Positions 34,711 through 43,810 are shown, counted from the stretch's first letter. The stretch is DNA of 46,216 bases from Flavobacterium subsaxonicum WB 4.1-42 = DSM 21790 (GCF_000422725.1 NZ_KE383909.1:118124-164339), one strand, 5' to 3'. Numbers and translations: made by a program. Notes: generated by a model from the sequence alone, not told the origin.

Positions 34711-34749
34711 CAATATTACTGCGAACCGTTAGGTTAAGTATCCTGTACT
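34711..34749 (-). promoter_or_regulatory. susC promoter with 13-bp regulon site
   Basis: In the transcription direction: site AGTACAGGATACT (34737-34749), 18 nt, then -7 box TAATATTG (34711-34718, one mismatch to TAnnTTTG). The 13-mer is identical to the one upstream of GH3, and its ends are inverted (AGTA/TACT). Confidence 0.75.
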
Positions 34750-34859
34750 GTTATGCTTTTAGATGAAAATTTTTAAAAAAATCAGGGTAATAAAAATCAG
34801 TTTTGTTTTTATTCCGTCAAAAAATATCAATTTTATATTTTGCAAATGCCTGAAACAAC

Positions 34860-34885
34860 AAAAGGCCACCTACAGGTAGCCTTTT
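34860..34885 (-). terminator. Terminator of the GH3 gene
   Basis: Arms AAAAGGCCACCT (34860-34871) and AGGTAGCCTTTT (34874-34885). In the minus direction the one mismatch becomes a G.U wobble and the stem is followed by T-rich sequence. It is 19 nt after the GH3 stop. Confidence 0.78.
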
Positions 34886-34904
34886 ATTAGTAATTGGGGA
34901 TTTT

Positions 34905-37244
34905 TTAGTTGGATTTTAAAACCTTAAGGTCGGTATCGGCTTTAAAGGTATCGTGTGTTTTTTCTACCACCTGCTCTGCATTAAGGGTAAAGCTTTTGGT
35001 GGCTTTTATATCTAAAGATGATGCGCCAATTTTAACGGTATACGTACCGGCTTCGGCAACCCAGGCATCCTGAGCTTCTACAAACGATGCCAGTTCTTTC
35101 GCGTTTAGCACAAGCGTTATTACCTGAGATTCGCCCGGGGCCAGTATCTTTGTTTTGGCAAAGGCCTTAAGTTCAGATTCCGGTTTATCGGTCTTTAAAG
35201 CCGGGGCAGCAAGGTACAGCTGCACCACCTGTTTACCGGCTACAGCACCAATATTGGTTACTTTTACACTTACCGTAATTTGTTTTTGGAATGTAGGGCT
35301 GCTTAAAGTAACATCAGAAAATGTAAAATTGGTGTATGATTTTCCGTAACCGAATTCATACGATGGCTTTACGCCGAAGGTATTAAAGTAGCGGTAGCCC
35401 ACGTAGATGCCCTCTTCGTACAACACACTTTTTGGATTGCCCACCGGTGTGCCCAGCCAGTTTGCCGCCGACGGATGGTTGTTATAATCTACAGGCAGTG
35501 TCATGGTTAATTTACCCGATGGGTTAACATTACCCGACAACACATCTACTACCGAGTTACCGCCTTCCTGGCCCGGTTGCCAGGCCAGCAGTATGCCATC
35601 TACTTTGTCTTTCCAGCTGCTGGTCTCTATAGCGCCGCCAACATTTAGCACTACCACAACTTTTTTGCCTTGCGCATGAAACACCTTCGACACATGGTTT
35701 ATAAGCTGCACCTCGTCCTGGGCAAGGTAAAAATCATTGTAAATTTGCCTGTCGGTATTTTCTCCGGAATTCCTCCCAATAGTAATCAGGGCAATATCGC
35801 AGCTTTTAGCCGATTGTAGTAGCAAGTCGTTGCTCAGTTCTAATTCCTCCATTCGTTTTGGGAACGCCAGTATACCGCCTTCTTTTTCTCTTCTGGTAAT
35901 CTCTTTTTTGGCTTCGCTTTCTACATAAGGCATATAGATGCTTTGTAGTTTTTCTTCGGGTTTGTAACCTGCGTTGGTTAGGCCCTGTAGTAACGATATA
36001 CTATAGGCTTCGTTAACATCGCCACTGCCGGTACCGCCCGTTATAAAATTATATGAGGTAGTGCCAAAAACAGCTATAGCAGTAGCCTTGTTTTTATACG
36101 GCAGTATGTTGTTATCGTTTTTTAAGAGTACCATACCCTCGGTTGCAGCCTGCCTGGTTATCTGGGCATTGGCCTTTAGATCTGGCTTATTGCTGAATTT
36201 ATACTTTTTAAACGCCGGCGATTGTACCACCATTTGCAGTATGCGTTTTATATCGCGGTGTACGGTTTCTTTGCTTAGCGCGCCACTTTTAATGGCAGCA
36301 ACAATATTATCGTACTGCGGCCTTGTGCCCGGCATAAGCAAATCGTTACCGGCTGTTAGCTGTGCCACCACATTGCTGGATAGTTTATCAAGGTTTTCAA
36401 AACCTTCGTAACCACCAAACCAGTCGCTCATTACAAAGCCTTTATAGCCCCATTCTTCTCTCAGGATAGTATTTAACAGATCGGTACTGGCTGAGGTATA
36501 CACCCCGTTTATTTTATTGTAAGACGACATAACCGTCCACGGTTGTGCTTTTTTAATGGCAATTTCAAAGCCGCGCAGGTAAATTTCGCGCATGGCTCTC
36601 TCGCTAATGTGCTCGTTAATGCTAAGGCGGTTGGTTTCCTGGCTGTTGGCTGCAAAGTGCTTTATAGAGGTACCCACCCCGTTAGCCTGTACCCCCGCAA
36701 TATAGGCAGCGGCAATTTCTCCGGATATTAGCGGATCTTCCGAATAATATTCAAAATTACGGCCGTTAAGCGGATTACGGTGAATGTTTACTGCCGGAGC
36801 CAAAAGCACATCGGCACCGTATTCTTTAACCTCATTGCCAATGGCTTTGCCCACCTGCTCTATAAGCTGGATATTCCAGGTCGAGGCCAGTGCCGTACCT
36901 ACGGGGAAAGCCGTGGCGTAATAGGTGTTTTTGTCGTTATCTCGTGTAGGCTGTATGCGAAGCCCGGCAGGGCCATCGGCAAGTACTGTTGGCGGTATGC
37001 CCAATCGCTTAATAGGGAAGGTTGCTCCTGCCGCTCCCGGCACGCTTAGGCGTGGGTTGCCCTCTAAGGTAGGGCCAAACATTTCTGACCCGATAAGCAT
37101 GCTTGCTTTTTCTTCAACGGTCATCGCGTTTATAACATCGTCTATAGAATTTTTGCCCAGCTGGGGGGCTTTTTGTGCAGCGGCATTAAAATGCCATAGT
37201 CCTGCAAATAATACAAAGGCTTTTAATTTTGTGGTATAGGTCAT
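34905..37244 (-). CDS. GH3-family beta-glucosidase
   Basis: Exo-acting hydrolase of 779 residues with signal peptide (residues 1-23, ending NAAAQ). It has the (beta/alpha)8 domain (LADGPAGLRI; PAVNIHRNPLNGRNFEYYSEDP; IKHFAANSQETNR), the nucleophile Asp274 in GFVMSDWFG, and the alpha/beta sandwich (MVLLKNDNNILPYKN; TIGRNSGENTDR). A C-terminal fibronectin-III-like domain follows (VSVKVTNIGAVAGKQVVQLYL). The domain set is that of periplasmic beta-glucosidases. It probably removes beta-linked glucose from oligosaccharides imported by SusCD. It has its own promoter with the regulon site and its own terminator. Confidence 0.94.
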   Translation of the reverse strand: MTYTTKLKAFVLFAGLWHFNAAAQKAPQLGKNSIDDVINAMTVEEKASMLIGSEMFGPTLEGNPRLSVPGAAGATFPIKRLGIPPTVLADGPAGLRIQPTRDNDKNTYYATAFPVGTALASTWNIQLIEQVGKAIGNEVKEYGADVLLAPAVNIHRNPLNGRNFEYYSEDPLISGEIAAAYIAGVQANGVGTSIKHFAANSQETNRLSINEHISERAMREIYLRGFEIAIKKAQPWTVMSSYNKINGVYTSASTDLLNTILREEWGYKGFVMSDWFGGYEGFENLDKLSSNVVAQLTAGNDLLMPGTRPQYDNIVAAIKSGALSKETVHRDIKRILQMVVQSPAFKKYKFSNKPDLKANAQITRQAATEGMVLLKNDNNILPYKNKATAIAVFGTTSYNFITGGTGSGDVNEAYSISLLQGLTNAGYKPEEKLQSIYMPYVESEAKKEITRREKEGGILAFPKRMEELELSNDLLLQSAKSCDIALITIGRNSGENTDRQIYNDFYLAQDEVQLINHVSKVFHAQGKKVVVVLNVGGAIETSSWKDKVDGILLAWQPGQEGGNSVVDVLSGNVNPSGKLTMTLPVDYNNHPSAANWLGTPVGNPKSVLYEEGIYVGYRYFNTFGVKPSYEFGYGKSYTNFTFSDVTLSSPTFQKQITVSVKVTNIGAVAGKQVVQLYLAAPALKTDKPESELKAFAKTKILAPGESQVITLVLNAKELASFVEAQDAWVAEAGTYTVKIGASSLDIKATKSFTLNAEQVVEKTHDTFKADTDLKVLKSN

Positions 37245-37274
37245 TATAATAAGTTTGGTTATCTAAATAATAGC

Positions 37275-37313
37275 CAAACCTATGCACATAAAAGCAAATT
37301 AGTATCCTGTACT
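37275..37313 (-). promoter_or_regulatory. GH3 promoter with 13-bp regulon site
   Basis: Site AGTACAGGATACT (minus strand, 37301-37313), 18-nt spacer, then -7 box TAGGTTTG (37275-37282), a full match to TAnnTTTG. The site is extended by an inverted AGTAT...ATACT pair. The start codon is 30 nt downstream of the box. Confidence 0.8.
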
Positions 37314-37338
37314 ATACTGGTGTTTGTAGGAGATGTAC

Positions 37339-38385
37339 CTACAGCGAGTTACGCTCTATGTACTTAAACACGTTCTTGACCCTTTCTTTTTTGTTTTTTA
37401 AAACCATATAGGCGGCGGTTTCTCCCATAGCTTTAAAATCGGTGCTTATAACAGTAATGCCCAACAGCTCTTTAAGCGGGGTTTCGTTGTAGGATATTAT
37501 ACCAATATCGGTACCAAGAGTGAGGCCTTTGCTGCGCACCTGGCGTACTAAATTTACAAGGTCGCGCTCCTGTATGGTAACATAAACGTCTTTGCGAAGC
37601 AGTTCCATATCCTCATAAATTTCGTCTAAAATTTCAAAATCGAGGTCAAATTCCCTGCAAAATTGCTGAAACCCGTGCACTATACGGCGCGGGTAGGGGT
37701 TTGCCGATTTGTTGGGGTACACCAGAATTATCTTATCGTAGTTTTTTATTTTAGGAAGCCCCTCCTTTAATGCATCATAAATATCGGTTTTAAAGTCCTG
37801 ATAAATAGCACCGTAGTTGCCCGCTATACCGGGTTTGGTATTATCCAACATTACCAATTTGTCTTTGGGAATCTGCTCCAGGGTTTTAAGTACCTGCGGG
37901 GTGTAGCTAACGTGGTTGTAATTAGCATCCCTAAAATGGGGCATAATAACGTAGTAATCGTACAGGCCAATGCTTTTTTCTAACGAATTGATAAACAGGG
38001 TTTCATCGCAATGGTAAATAAACATATCTACATTGGCATGTAAGCCAACGGTATCAACAAACGAGTTGTAAATCTCCATTTTATAAGTGCTGGGCTTATT
38101 GACAAGAAAAAAGATGTTTGCCTTTAGGGTATGGTCGGCCTTGCTGGTGTAATAGCCTTTGCCGCGCACAGCAACAATAATATTGCGCTCTTTTAGGTAT
38201 TTATAGGCCTTTTCTACAGTATCGCGAGAAAGGTAACAGGTTTCGCTCAGTTCGTTTATAGAGGGCACTTTTTCTCCCACGCGTATTTTGCCGGTTGAAA
38301 GATCGCCAATAATAGAGTCTACAATTTGTTTGTATTTTGGTATCCTGGAATTTTCGTTGATTTGTATTTCAAACAATTGCGACAT
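37339..38385 (-). CDS. GntR-family regulator with LacI-type sensor domain
   Basis: The 348-residue transcription factor has an N-terminal winged HTH of the GntR type (RIPKYKQIVDSIIGDLSTGKIRVGEKVPSINELSETCYLSRDTVEKAYKYLKERNIIVAVRGKGYY, residues 15-78). A periplasmic-binding-protein-like sensor domain follows (about 90-340; AYMVLKNK near the end), as in sugar-responsive GntR/LacI hybrids. It lies between the GH78-rhaT unit and GH3, with a separate promoter (38411-38440). It is the only regulator in the glycan locus and therefore the best candidate to bind the four ACAGGATAC sites. Rhamnose, or a rhamnose-pathway intermediate, is the likely effector; both points are inference. Confidence 0.9.
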   Translation of the reverse strand: MSQLFEIQINENSRIPKYKQIVDSIIGDLSTGKIRVGEKVPSINELSETCYLSRDTVEKAYKYLKERNIIVAVRGKGYYTSKADHTLKANIFFLVNKPSTYKMEIYNSFVDTVGLHANVDMFIYHCDETLFINSLEKSIGLYDYYVIMPHFRDANYNHVSYTPQVLKTLEQIPKDKLVMLDNTKPGIAGNYGAIYQDFKTDIYDALKEGLPKIKNYDKIILVYPNKSANPYPRRIVHGFQQFCREFDLDFEILDEIYEDMELLRKDVYVTIQERDLVNLVRQVRSKGLTLGTDIGIISYNETPLKELLGITVISTDFKAMGETAAYMVLKNKKERVKNVFKYIERNSL

Positions 38386-38410
38386 AGTTTTATCTATAAA
38401 ATAATTATGC

Positions 38411-38440
38411 TAAAAGTATAGAAATATTGTTAGCTACAAA
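38411..38440 (-). promoter_or_regulatory. Promoter of the GntR regulator gene
   Basis: TTTG (38437-38440), 18-nt spacer, and TACTTTTA (38411-38418, one mismatch to TAnnTTTG). No ACAGGATAC site is present, so the regulator gene does not appear to be autoregulated through it. Confidence 0.5.
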
Positions 38441-38476
38441 GGCTTTCAAACGTTTTTTTAATGTTATGAAGTGCAG

Positions 38477-38509
38477 AAAAGCGGCCTGCACAAAGGCAAA
38501 GCCGCTTTT
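38477..38509 (-). terminator. Terminator of the rhaT-GH78 unit
   Basis: Arms AAAAGCGGC (38477-38485) and GCCGCTTTT (38501-38509) pair perfectly with a 15-nt loop. In the minus direction a short T run follows. It separates the GH78 gene from the GntR gene. Confidence 0.78.
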
Positions 38510-38561
38510 TTGGAAATAGAAACTAACACACAACACATATTAATAACCCAAATTAATATAG

Positions 38562-40223
38562 TTACTCTTTTACCTGAAAAATTTGCGGGTACTTGCGTAT
38601 AAAATACACCGGCGTGCAGCTCCACGCATGGCAATAGCTGTTTATAGGATAAAAGCCATACGGCGACAGTTGCTCGTTTGCCGGGTCGTATACCTCCCAA
38701 AACGTATCGGCACCTTTGGTAACCATGCTGCCCCAGTAATTGGTAATAAGGTTTTTAGCATCTGCCGTAAGGCCGCAGTCTATAAGTGCCTGCACGTAAT
38801 AATGGTACAGGTAGGGGCCGCCGGGTTTAACGGCACTGGCATTGGCCTGTAGTGCCTTTATTACCTTTTGTGCATCTTTACCCTTAACCACACCGGCCAG
38901 TATTAGCCATGATTGCGATGCATACGAAACCTGCTTGTTTTTGCCGCTTACAAACACACCCTGCTTTTTATCAAACAGTTTTGTTTTAGCACCGTTGGTC
39001 ATTTTTGTAATAAGGGCAGGCAATTGTGCCACCTCTTTTTCTTTACCTAAAAGCTTGGCCAGCTCCAGTGTTTGCTTCATGCTATAAATCATAACGCCCT
39101 GTAGGGCACCCTGCCTGTCTAAGGCATCGTTCCAGTCTACAAACAGCCACCAATGGTTTTTAACCGCCTCGTCGGCATTAAAAACACCATCGGCATCCAG
39201 GTAGGTGGTAATATTATCCATCTGGCGTTTGGCAACGGGCCAAAGGTCGTTTGCGGTTTTAGTATCGTTAGTTGCTGTTAGGTAGTCTTTTAGGGTAACA
39301 TTATACAGCAGCGAATAATCGAACAAAAACGGCGAGGGCTTTTGCGCATGAGGCTCCGGGGTTTCGAATACATTGCTGTACATATACCCGTCGTCCTGCG
39401 CAAGGCCGGCCAGCAGGTACAGGCAACGCTTGGTAAGGCCGTATTGCTTAAACGAATACATATTAGCCTGTGCCTCCAGGTACAGGTCGCCTATCCACAG
39501 CCTGCGGTCGCGCTTAGGGCCATCTTCATAAACTGTTTGCATGCATTCTTTAAGGGTATTAAGCCCCACGGCATCTATTTTAGAAACAAGGGCTGGCGTT
39601 GCTCCTGCCAGTGTACCGGGCTTTGCAGTAACCGATGTTGTTGCGGTGGTGTAAGCATCGGTAATACCAAAATCGTAATACTGCGAGCTGCCTATCAGTT
39701 CTATTTTTACATACCTAAAGGCCAGCCTGCGGGGTATGGTAATGGTGGCGGGTAATTCGGTTACCGTAACAATTTCATCCTGTAGCCACGCCCTGCTCAG
39801 CATCCCTTCATACGGGTCGAACGGCACGCTTACCTCGGCAGGTACTTCGCCAAAGGTCAGCTTAAAGCGTAGTGGGGCATCGGGGGTGCTGTTAATGCTG
39901 TTTACTTTAAAGGTAAAGTGACCGGTAAGGTGCTCGCCAAAATCGAGCGTGGCCACCTTTTTATTTTTGAAGGAAGTGCTTAATAATTCGTTTACACCAC
40001 CGGCAGGCTGGGTTTTCCAACCCTGAAAAGAGGCAGCATCTTTAACGGTAGTAACAACGGCAACCGGCTTTTTAAGGGTTTCAACCAGTTTTGGCTTATT
40101 TTCTTCGGCTACAGCCAGCCATTGTTTGCGTTGTGCGGGGGTGTAATAATCCTGTGCTTTTACAGTAGTTGTATATGCCGAAGCAGACAGCAGCAGGACA
40201 AGTGTGTAATGTGATAGTCTCAT
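38562..40223 (-). CDS. GH78-like alpha-L-rhamnosidase with a variant catalytic motif
   Basis: A 553-residue secreted protein (signal peptide 1-23, ending TVKAQ). Residues about 85-200 form a beta domain (LDFGEHLTGHFTFKV; FRYVKIELIG) and residues about 210-550 an (alpha/alpha)6 barrel. The family motif at 234-246 reads DGPKRDRRLWIGD. In typical GH78 enzymes it is DxxxRDERLGWTGD; the Glu, the general acid in characterised enzymes, is Arg here and the motif is one residue shorter. The protein is shorter than most GH78 members. Its location 42 nt behind the rhamnose transporter gene supports action on rhamnosides, releasing L-rhamnose. Activity or a changed mechanism needs testing. Confidence 0.82.
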   Translation of the reverse strand: MRLSHYTLVLLLSASAYTTTVKAQDYYTPAQRKQWLAVAEENKPKLVETLKKPVAVVTTVKDAASFQGWKTQPAGGVNELLSTSFKNKKVATLDFGEHLTGHFTFKVNSINSTPDAPLRFKLTFGEVPAEVSVPFDPYEGMLSRAWLQDEIVTVTELPATITIPRRLAFRYVKIELIGSSQYYDFGITDAYTTATTSVTAKPGTLAGATPALVSKIDAVGLNTLKECMQTVYEDGPKRDRRLWIGDLYLEAQANMYSFKQYGLTKRCLYLLAGLAQDDGYMYSNVFETPEPHAQKPSPFLFDYSLLYNVTLKDYLTATNDTKTANDLWPVAKRQMDNITTYLDADGVFNADEAVKNHWWLFVDWNDALDRQGALQGVMIYSMKQTLELAKLLGKEKEVAQLPALITKMTNGAKTKLFDKKQGVFVSGKNKQVSYASQSWLILAGVVKGKDAQKVIKALQANASAVKPGGPYLYHYYVQALIDCGLTADAKNLITNYWGSMVTKGADTFWEVYDPANEQLSPYGFYPINSYCHAWSCTPVYFIRKYPQIFQVKE

Positions 40224-40265
40224 AGTTAGCTAATTGGCTTGTAATTTATATTCTGATGTATTTAG

Positions 40266-41324
40266 TTAGGATAGATAATTGCCATAACCCACAATTATAA
40301 CCGAGATAAGTAAAACGGCCACACCGGTAATCATGGTGGTTTTGGTTGCTTTGCTAACGCCTTTCCATTCTTTTAAATAGAGGCCCCACAGGTTGCCTAC
40401 CAGTATTATGGCACTCATGTGCAGTATCCAGCTGCTGGCACCATTGCCCAGCCTGCTTTCGCCCATGCCATAAAAAAAGAACTGCAAAAACCAGGTGGTA
40501 CCTGCCAGTGCGCAAAAAATGTAGTTTTTGGTTAGCGGCATGCGCTTGTTGGCAAAATCGGTATAGCTTTTATTTTTGATGATAAGGTAGGTACACCATA
40601 TAAAGTTAGTGGTAAAGCCGCCCCAAAGCACCAGCACAAAGGTAATATTGTTTTGAAACAGCGGGTTAACGCCCAGTTGTACGGCAGCTTCGGCAAGGGG
40701 TTTACCCGCCTCTATACCATAGTTAAAGCAGGAGCTCAGGATACCCGAAAGTACCGCTACTATAATTCCCTTCTTAAAACTGAATTCGGTATCTGTCTTT
40801 GGTTTATCTACTGCATTAATGCGCTGTTCTTTTTCTTTCATCATACCGGCACGGCCCGATACGGCTATGCCTATAAGGCACAAAAGGATGCCGAATAAAA
40901 TTACCCTGCCCCCGGTAGAGCCTATCATATCGTTAAGGCTTACTTTGCCGTGCTGTGGGTTAAAGTTGTAATATATGGCCGGAAACAGTGCCCCAAATGC
41001 CGAACTGAACCCCAGCATTACCGAATTGCCGAGCGATAAGCCCAGAAAACGCATGCCCAGGCCGTAGGTTAATCCGCCAATGCCCCACAGGATACCAAAA
41101 AATATGGCATAGCACATAACCGTTGTATTGCTAAATAAAAGGGCGGTGAAGTCAGGAAAGGTTATCCACAACGCCAGGAACGGCGCAATAAGCCACGAGA
41201 AGAAACCACCGGTTATCCAGTAGCTTTCCCATTGCCAGCCTTTTACCTTTTTATAGGGCATGTAAAAACTTCCTGCGGCTACAGACCCTATTAAATGAAA
41301 GAAAACTCCAAAAAGTGCATGCAT
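40266..41324 (-). CDS. rhaT: L-rhamnose/proton symporter RhaT
   Basis: The inner-membrane transporter has 352 residues and ten hydrophobic helices. The N-terminus AGSFYMPYKKVKGWQWESYWITGGFFSWLIAPFLALW and later LGNSVMLGFSSAFGALFP, GFTTNFIWC and LGNGASSWILHMSAIILVGNLWGLYLKEWKG are characteristic of RhaT. It brings L-rhamnose into the cytoplasm. The gene is first in a unit with the GH78 gene and is divergent from rhaEW, with one ACAGGATAC site for each direction in between. Confidence 0.95.
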   Translation of the reverse strand: MHALFGVFFHLIGSVAAGSFYMPYKKVKGWQWESYWITGGFFSWLIAPFLALWITFPDFTALLFSNTTVMCYAIFFGILWGIGGLTYGLGMRFLGLSLGNSVMLGFSSAFGALFPAIYYNFNPQHGKVSLNDMIGSTGGRVILFGILLCLIGIAVSGRAGMMKEKEQRINAVDKPKTDTEFSFKKGIIVAVLSGILSSCFNYGIEAGKPLAEAAVQLGVNPLFQNNITFVLVLWGGFTTNFIWCTYLIIKNKSYTDFANKRMPLTKNYIFCALAGTTWFLQFFFYGMGESRLGNGASSWILHMSAIILVGNLWGLYLKEWKGVSKATKTTMITGVAVLLISVIIVGYGNYLS

Positions 41325-41490
41325 AATTTATTTTATAAAAACCCGGCGGCAAAACAATATCGTTTTCGCTTACAGGTCAAATTTATCCTTATATTTCAGG
41401 CTACAAAACCTTGTGGCATTAATTTTATATTTTAAGTATTAAAAAGGCTTTAAAAAAATGTATGTGCTAATTAATATTTAAAATTTTCAT

Positions 41491-41529
41491 CAATATTAAA
41501 TATCCTATGGCTAAAAGGTATCCTGTAGT
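41491..41529 (-). promoter_or_regulatory. rhaT promoter with regulon site
   Basis: On the minus strand, site ACTACAGGATACC (41517-41529; two differences from the susC/GH3 13-mer), 18-nt spacer, and -7 box TAATATTG (41491-41498), identical to that of susC. A second CAGGA half-copy lies exactly 10 bp upstream (41531-41535 as TCCTG on the plus strand). Confidence 0.72.
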
Positions 41530-41603
41530 GTCCTGCCGCCTGCGGATAAAGCAAATGTTAGAACGGCCTAATTATAAGTTGTTATACTAAATTACTTTTA
41601 AGC

Positions 41604-41647
41604 AGTACAGCACAGGATACTGTACTTATTGTTTCCTGCTACTTTTG
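41604..41647 (+). promoter_or_regulatory. rhaEW promoter with extended palindromic regulon site
   Basis: Plus-strand site AGCACAGGATACT (41609-41621; one difference), 18-nt spacer, and -7 box TACTTTTG (41640-41647), a full match. The site is embedded in the inverted repeat AGTACAG-N9-CTGTACT (41604-41610 and 41620-41626), the best dyad of the four. Confidence 0.8.
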
Positions 41648-41684
41648 AAATTCAAAATGGTTTAATTGAAATTAAAAATATACA

Positions 41685-43781
41685 ATGGAAAAAACATTTC
41701 AATATGTAAATTATCTATGGGATGAGCAAAAGGCAGCCCAATTGGGCAACGACCAGGTAGCGTTGTTCCTGTACCGTTCTAACATTCTGGGTGCTGATTT
41801 AAGGATAACCAATTATGGCGGTGGCAACACCAGCTGCAAAACAATAGAAAAAGACCCGCTTACTAACGAGGACGTTGAGGTTATGTGGGTAAAGGGCTCT
41901 GGTGGCGATATTGGTACGCTAACCCGCAGTGGCATTGCCGGCCTGTACACCAAAAGGCTGCGCGACCTTAAAAACGTTTACGGCGGCCTGGCCGACGAAG
42001 ACCGTATGGTAGGCCTTTTTAACCATTGCATTTTCGACCTCGATAGCAAAGCACCATCGATAGATACGCCCTTGCATGGGTTGCTTCCGTTTAAGCATAT
42101 CGACCACCTGCACCCCGATGCGCTTATTGCCGTTGCCGCTGCTCAAAATAGCGAGCAGGTTACTAAAGACATCTGGGGTGATACTATGGGCTGGGTGCCC
42201 TGGCAGCGGCCGGGGTTTGACCTGGGACTTCAGCTTGAAAAGTGCCTTGCCGATAACCCCGGCATAAGGGGTATTATTTTAGGCAGCCACGGTTTGTTTA
42301 CATGGGGCGACACCTCTTACGAATGTTACATTAACAGCCTTGAGGTGATAGAAGCCGCAAGCGCTTACATCGAGAAAAAAATAAAGGAGAAAGGAAGCGT
42401 ATTTGGAAGTCCGAAAGTGAAAAGTTTGCCCCAAAATGAGCGTTTAGACAAGGCGGCAACACTTATGCCTTTATTGCGCGGACTGGCTTCATCCGAAAAT
42501 AAAATGATAGGCCATTTTACCGATAGCGATACCGTATTAGAATACATAAACAGTAACGACCTCGAAAGGCTTGCGCCGATGGGTACCAGCTGCCCCGACC
42601 ATTTTTTACGTACTAAGATTCAGCCACTTGTGCTTAATTTAGGTACCGATGAGGATGTGTATAATACTACCGAAGTACTTAAAAAACTGGAGCCTGCCTT
42701 TGAGCAGTACCGCCAGGAATATAAGGAGTACTACGAAACCTGCAAGCATCCCAACAGCCCGGCCATGCGCGACCCTAACCCGGTTATAATAATCTATCCG
42801 GGGGTGGGTATGTTCAGCTTTGCTAAAGACAAGCAAACCAGCCGTGTAGCCAGCGAATTTTATGTAAATGCTATTAATGTAATGCGTGGTGCTGAGGCTA
42901 TTACGGCCTATACATCGCTGCCAAGGCAGGAGGCATTTGATATAGAATACTGGCTGCTTGAAGAGGCCAAGCTACAGCGCATGCCTGCCGAAAAGCCATT
43001 AAGCCGCAGGGTGGCCATAGTAACCGGGGCAGCAGGGGGCATTGGTAAGGCTATTGCCGATAAGCTTGTAAAAGAAGGCGCCAACGTAGTGTTAACCGAC
43101 CTTAGCGAAGAGAACCTACAGGTTGCACTGGCTACCTATAAAAGAGATTTAGCAGACGGGGCGGTGTGCGATGTTACCAGCGAAGACTCTATTACTGAGG
43201 CTTATAAAAAAGCCTGCCTTGCTTTTGGCGGGGTAGATATTGTGGTGCATTCTGCAGGGCTTGCTATTTCTAAGCCGTTGGAAGAAACTACGTTAAAAGA
43301 CTGGGATATTCTTCAAAACGTGCTGGTTAAAGGTCAGTTTTTAATGGCTAAAGCCGGTGTTGCCGTTATGCGCAAACAGGGCTTTGGGGGCGACATTGTT
43401 AATATTGCCAGCAAAAACGGACTGGTAGCAGGCCCTAACAACGTGGCGTATGGTACCGCAAAAGCGGGCCAGCAGCACATGACCAGGTTGCTTGCCGCCG
43501 AGGTTGCCGCCGATAAAATTCGTGTAAACACGGTTAATCCCGATGGTGTTATTGTGGGCAGTAAAATATGGGAAGGCGAGTGGGCCGAAGGCCGCGCCAA
43601 GGCTTACGGCATTACGGTTGAAGAACTCCCGGCGCACTACGCTAAGCGTAACCTGCTGAATGAGATTATTTTACCAAATGATATAGCCAATGGCGTATTT
43701 GCCTGTGTGGGTATCCTTGACAAAAGTACCGGTGGCACTATAAACGTAGATGGCGGTATGGCTAATGCCTTTGTGCGCTAA
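41685..43781 (+). CDS. rhaEW: Bifunctional rhamnulose-1-phosphate aldolase / lactaldehyde dehydrogenase (RhaEW)
   Basis: A fusion of 698 residues. Residues 1 to about 430 are a class II aldolase domain with metal-ligand histidines His141, His143 (HIDHLHPDAL) and His202 (GSHGLF). Residues about 440-698 are a short-chain dehydrogenase with the NAD loop TGAAGGIG (447-454), Ser576 and the catalytic Tyr589-x-x-x-Lys593. The RhaEW enzyme characterised in Chloroflexus cleaves L-rhamnulose-1-phosphate to DHAP and L-lactaldehyde and oxidises the latter to L-lactate. Followed by rhaI and the kinase gene, this completes rhamnose breakdown. Induced through the site at 41604-41626, by inference. Confidence 0.94.
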   Translation: MEKTFQYVNYLWDEQKAAQLGNDQVALFLYRSNILGADLRITNYGGGNTSCKTIEKDPLTNEDVEVMWVKGSGGDIGTLTRSGIAGLYTKRLRDLKNVYGGLADEDRMVGLFNHCIFDLDSKAPSIDTPLHGLLPFKHIDHLHPDALIAVAAAQNSEQVTKDIWGDTMGWVPWQRPGFDLGLQLEKCLADNPGIRGIILGSHGLFTWGDTSYECYINSLEVIEAASAYIEKKIKEKGSVFGSPKVKSLPQNERLDKAATLMPLLRGLASSENKMIGHFTDSDTVLEYINSNDLERLAPMGTSCPDHFLRTKIQPLVLNLGTDEDVYNTTEVLKKLEPAFEQYRQEYKEYYETCKHPNSPAMRDPNPVIIIYPGVGMFSFAKDKQTSRVASEFYVNAINVMRGAEAITAYTSLPRQEAFDIEYWLLEEAKLQRMPAEKPLSRRVAIVTGAAGGIGKAIADKLVKEGANVVLTDLSEENLQVALATYKRDLADGAVCDVTSEDSITEAYKKACLAFGGVDIVVHSAGLAISKPLEETTLKDWDILQNVLVKGQFLMAKAGVAVMRKQGFGGDIVNIASKNGLVAGPNNVAYGTAKAGQQHMTRLLAAEVAADKIRVNTVNPDGVIVGSKIWEGEWAEGRAKAYGITVEELPAHYAKRNLLNEIILPNDIANGVFACVGILDKSTGGTINVDGGMANAFVR

Positions 43782-43810
43782 GCTATTAGGTTACAAACAC
43801 ATCATTTAAA

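Larger units (their letters stand above)
41325..41684. other. Divergent rhaT-rhaEW control region
   Basis: 360 bases with two regulon sites and two -7 boxes (separate entries). The 160 bases nearest rhaT form its AT-rich leader and show no further clear signal. Confidence 0.7.
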
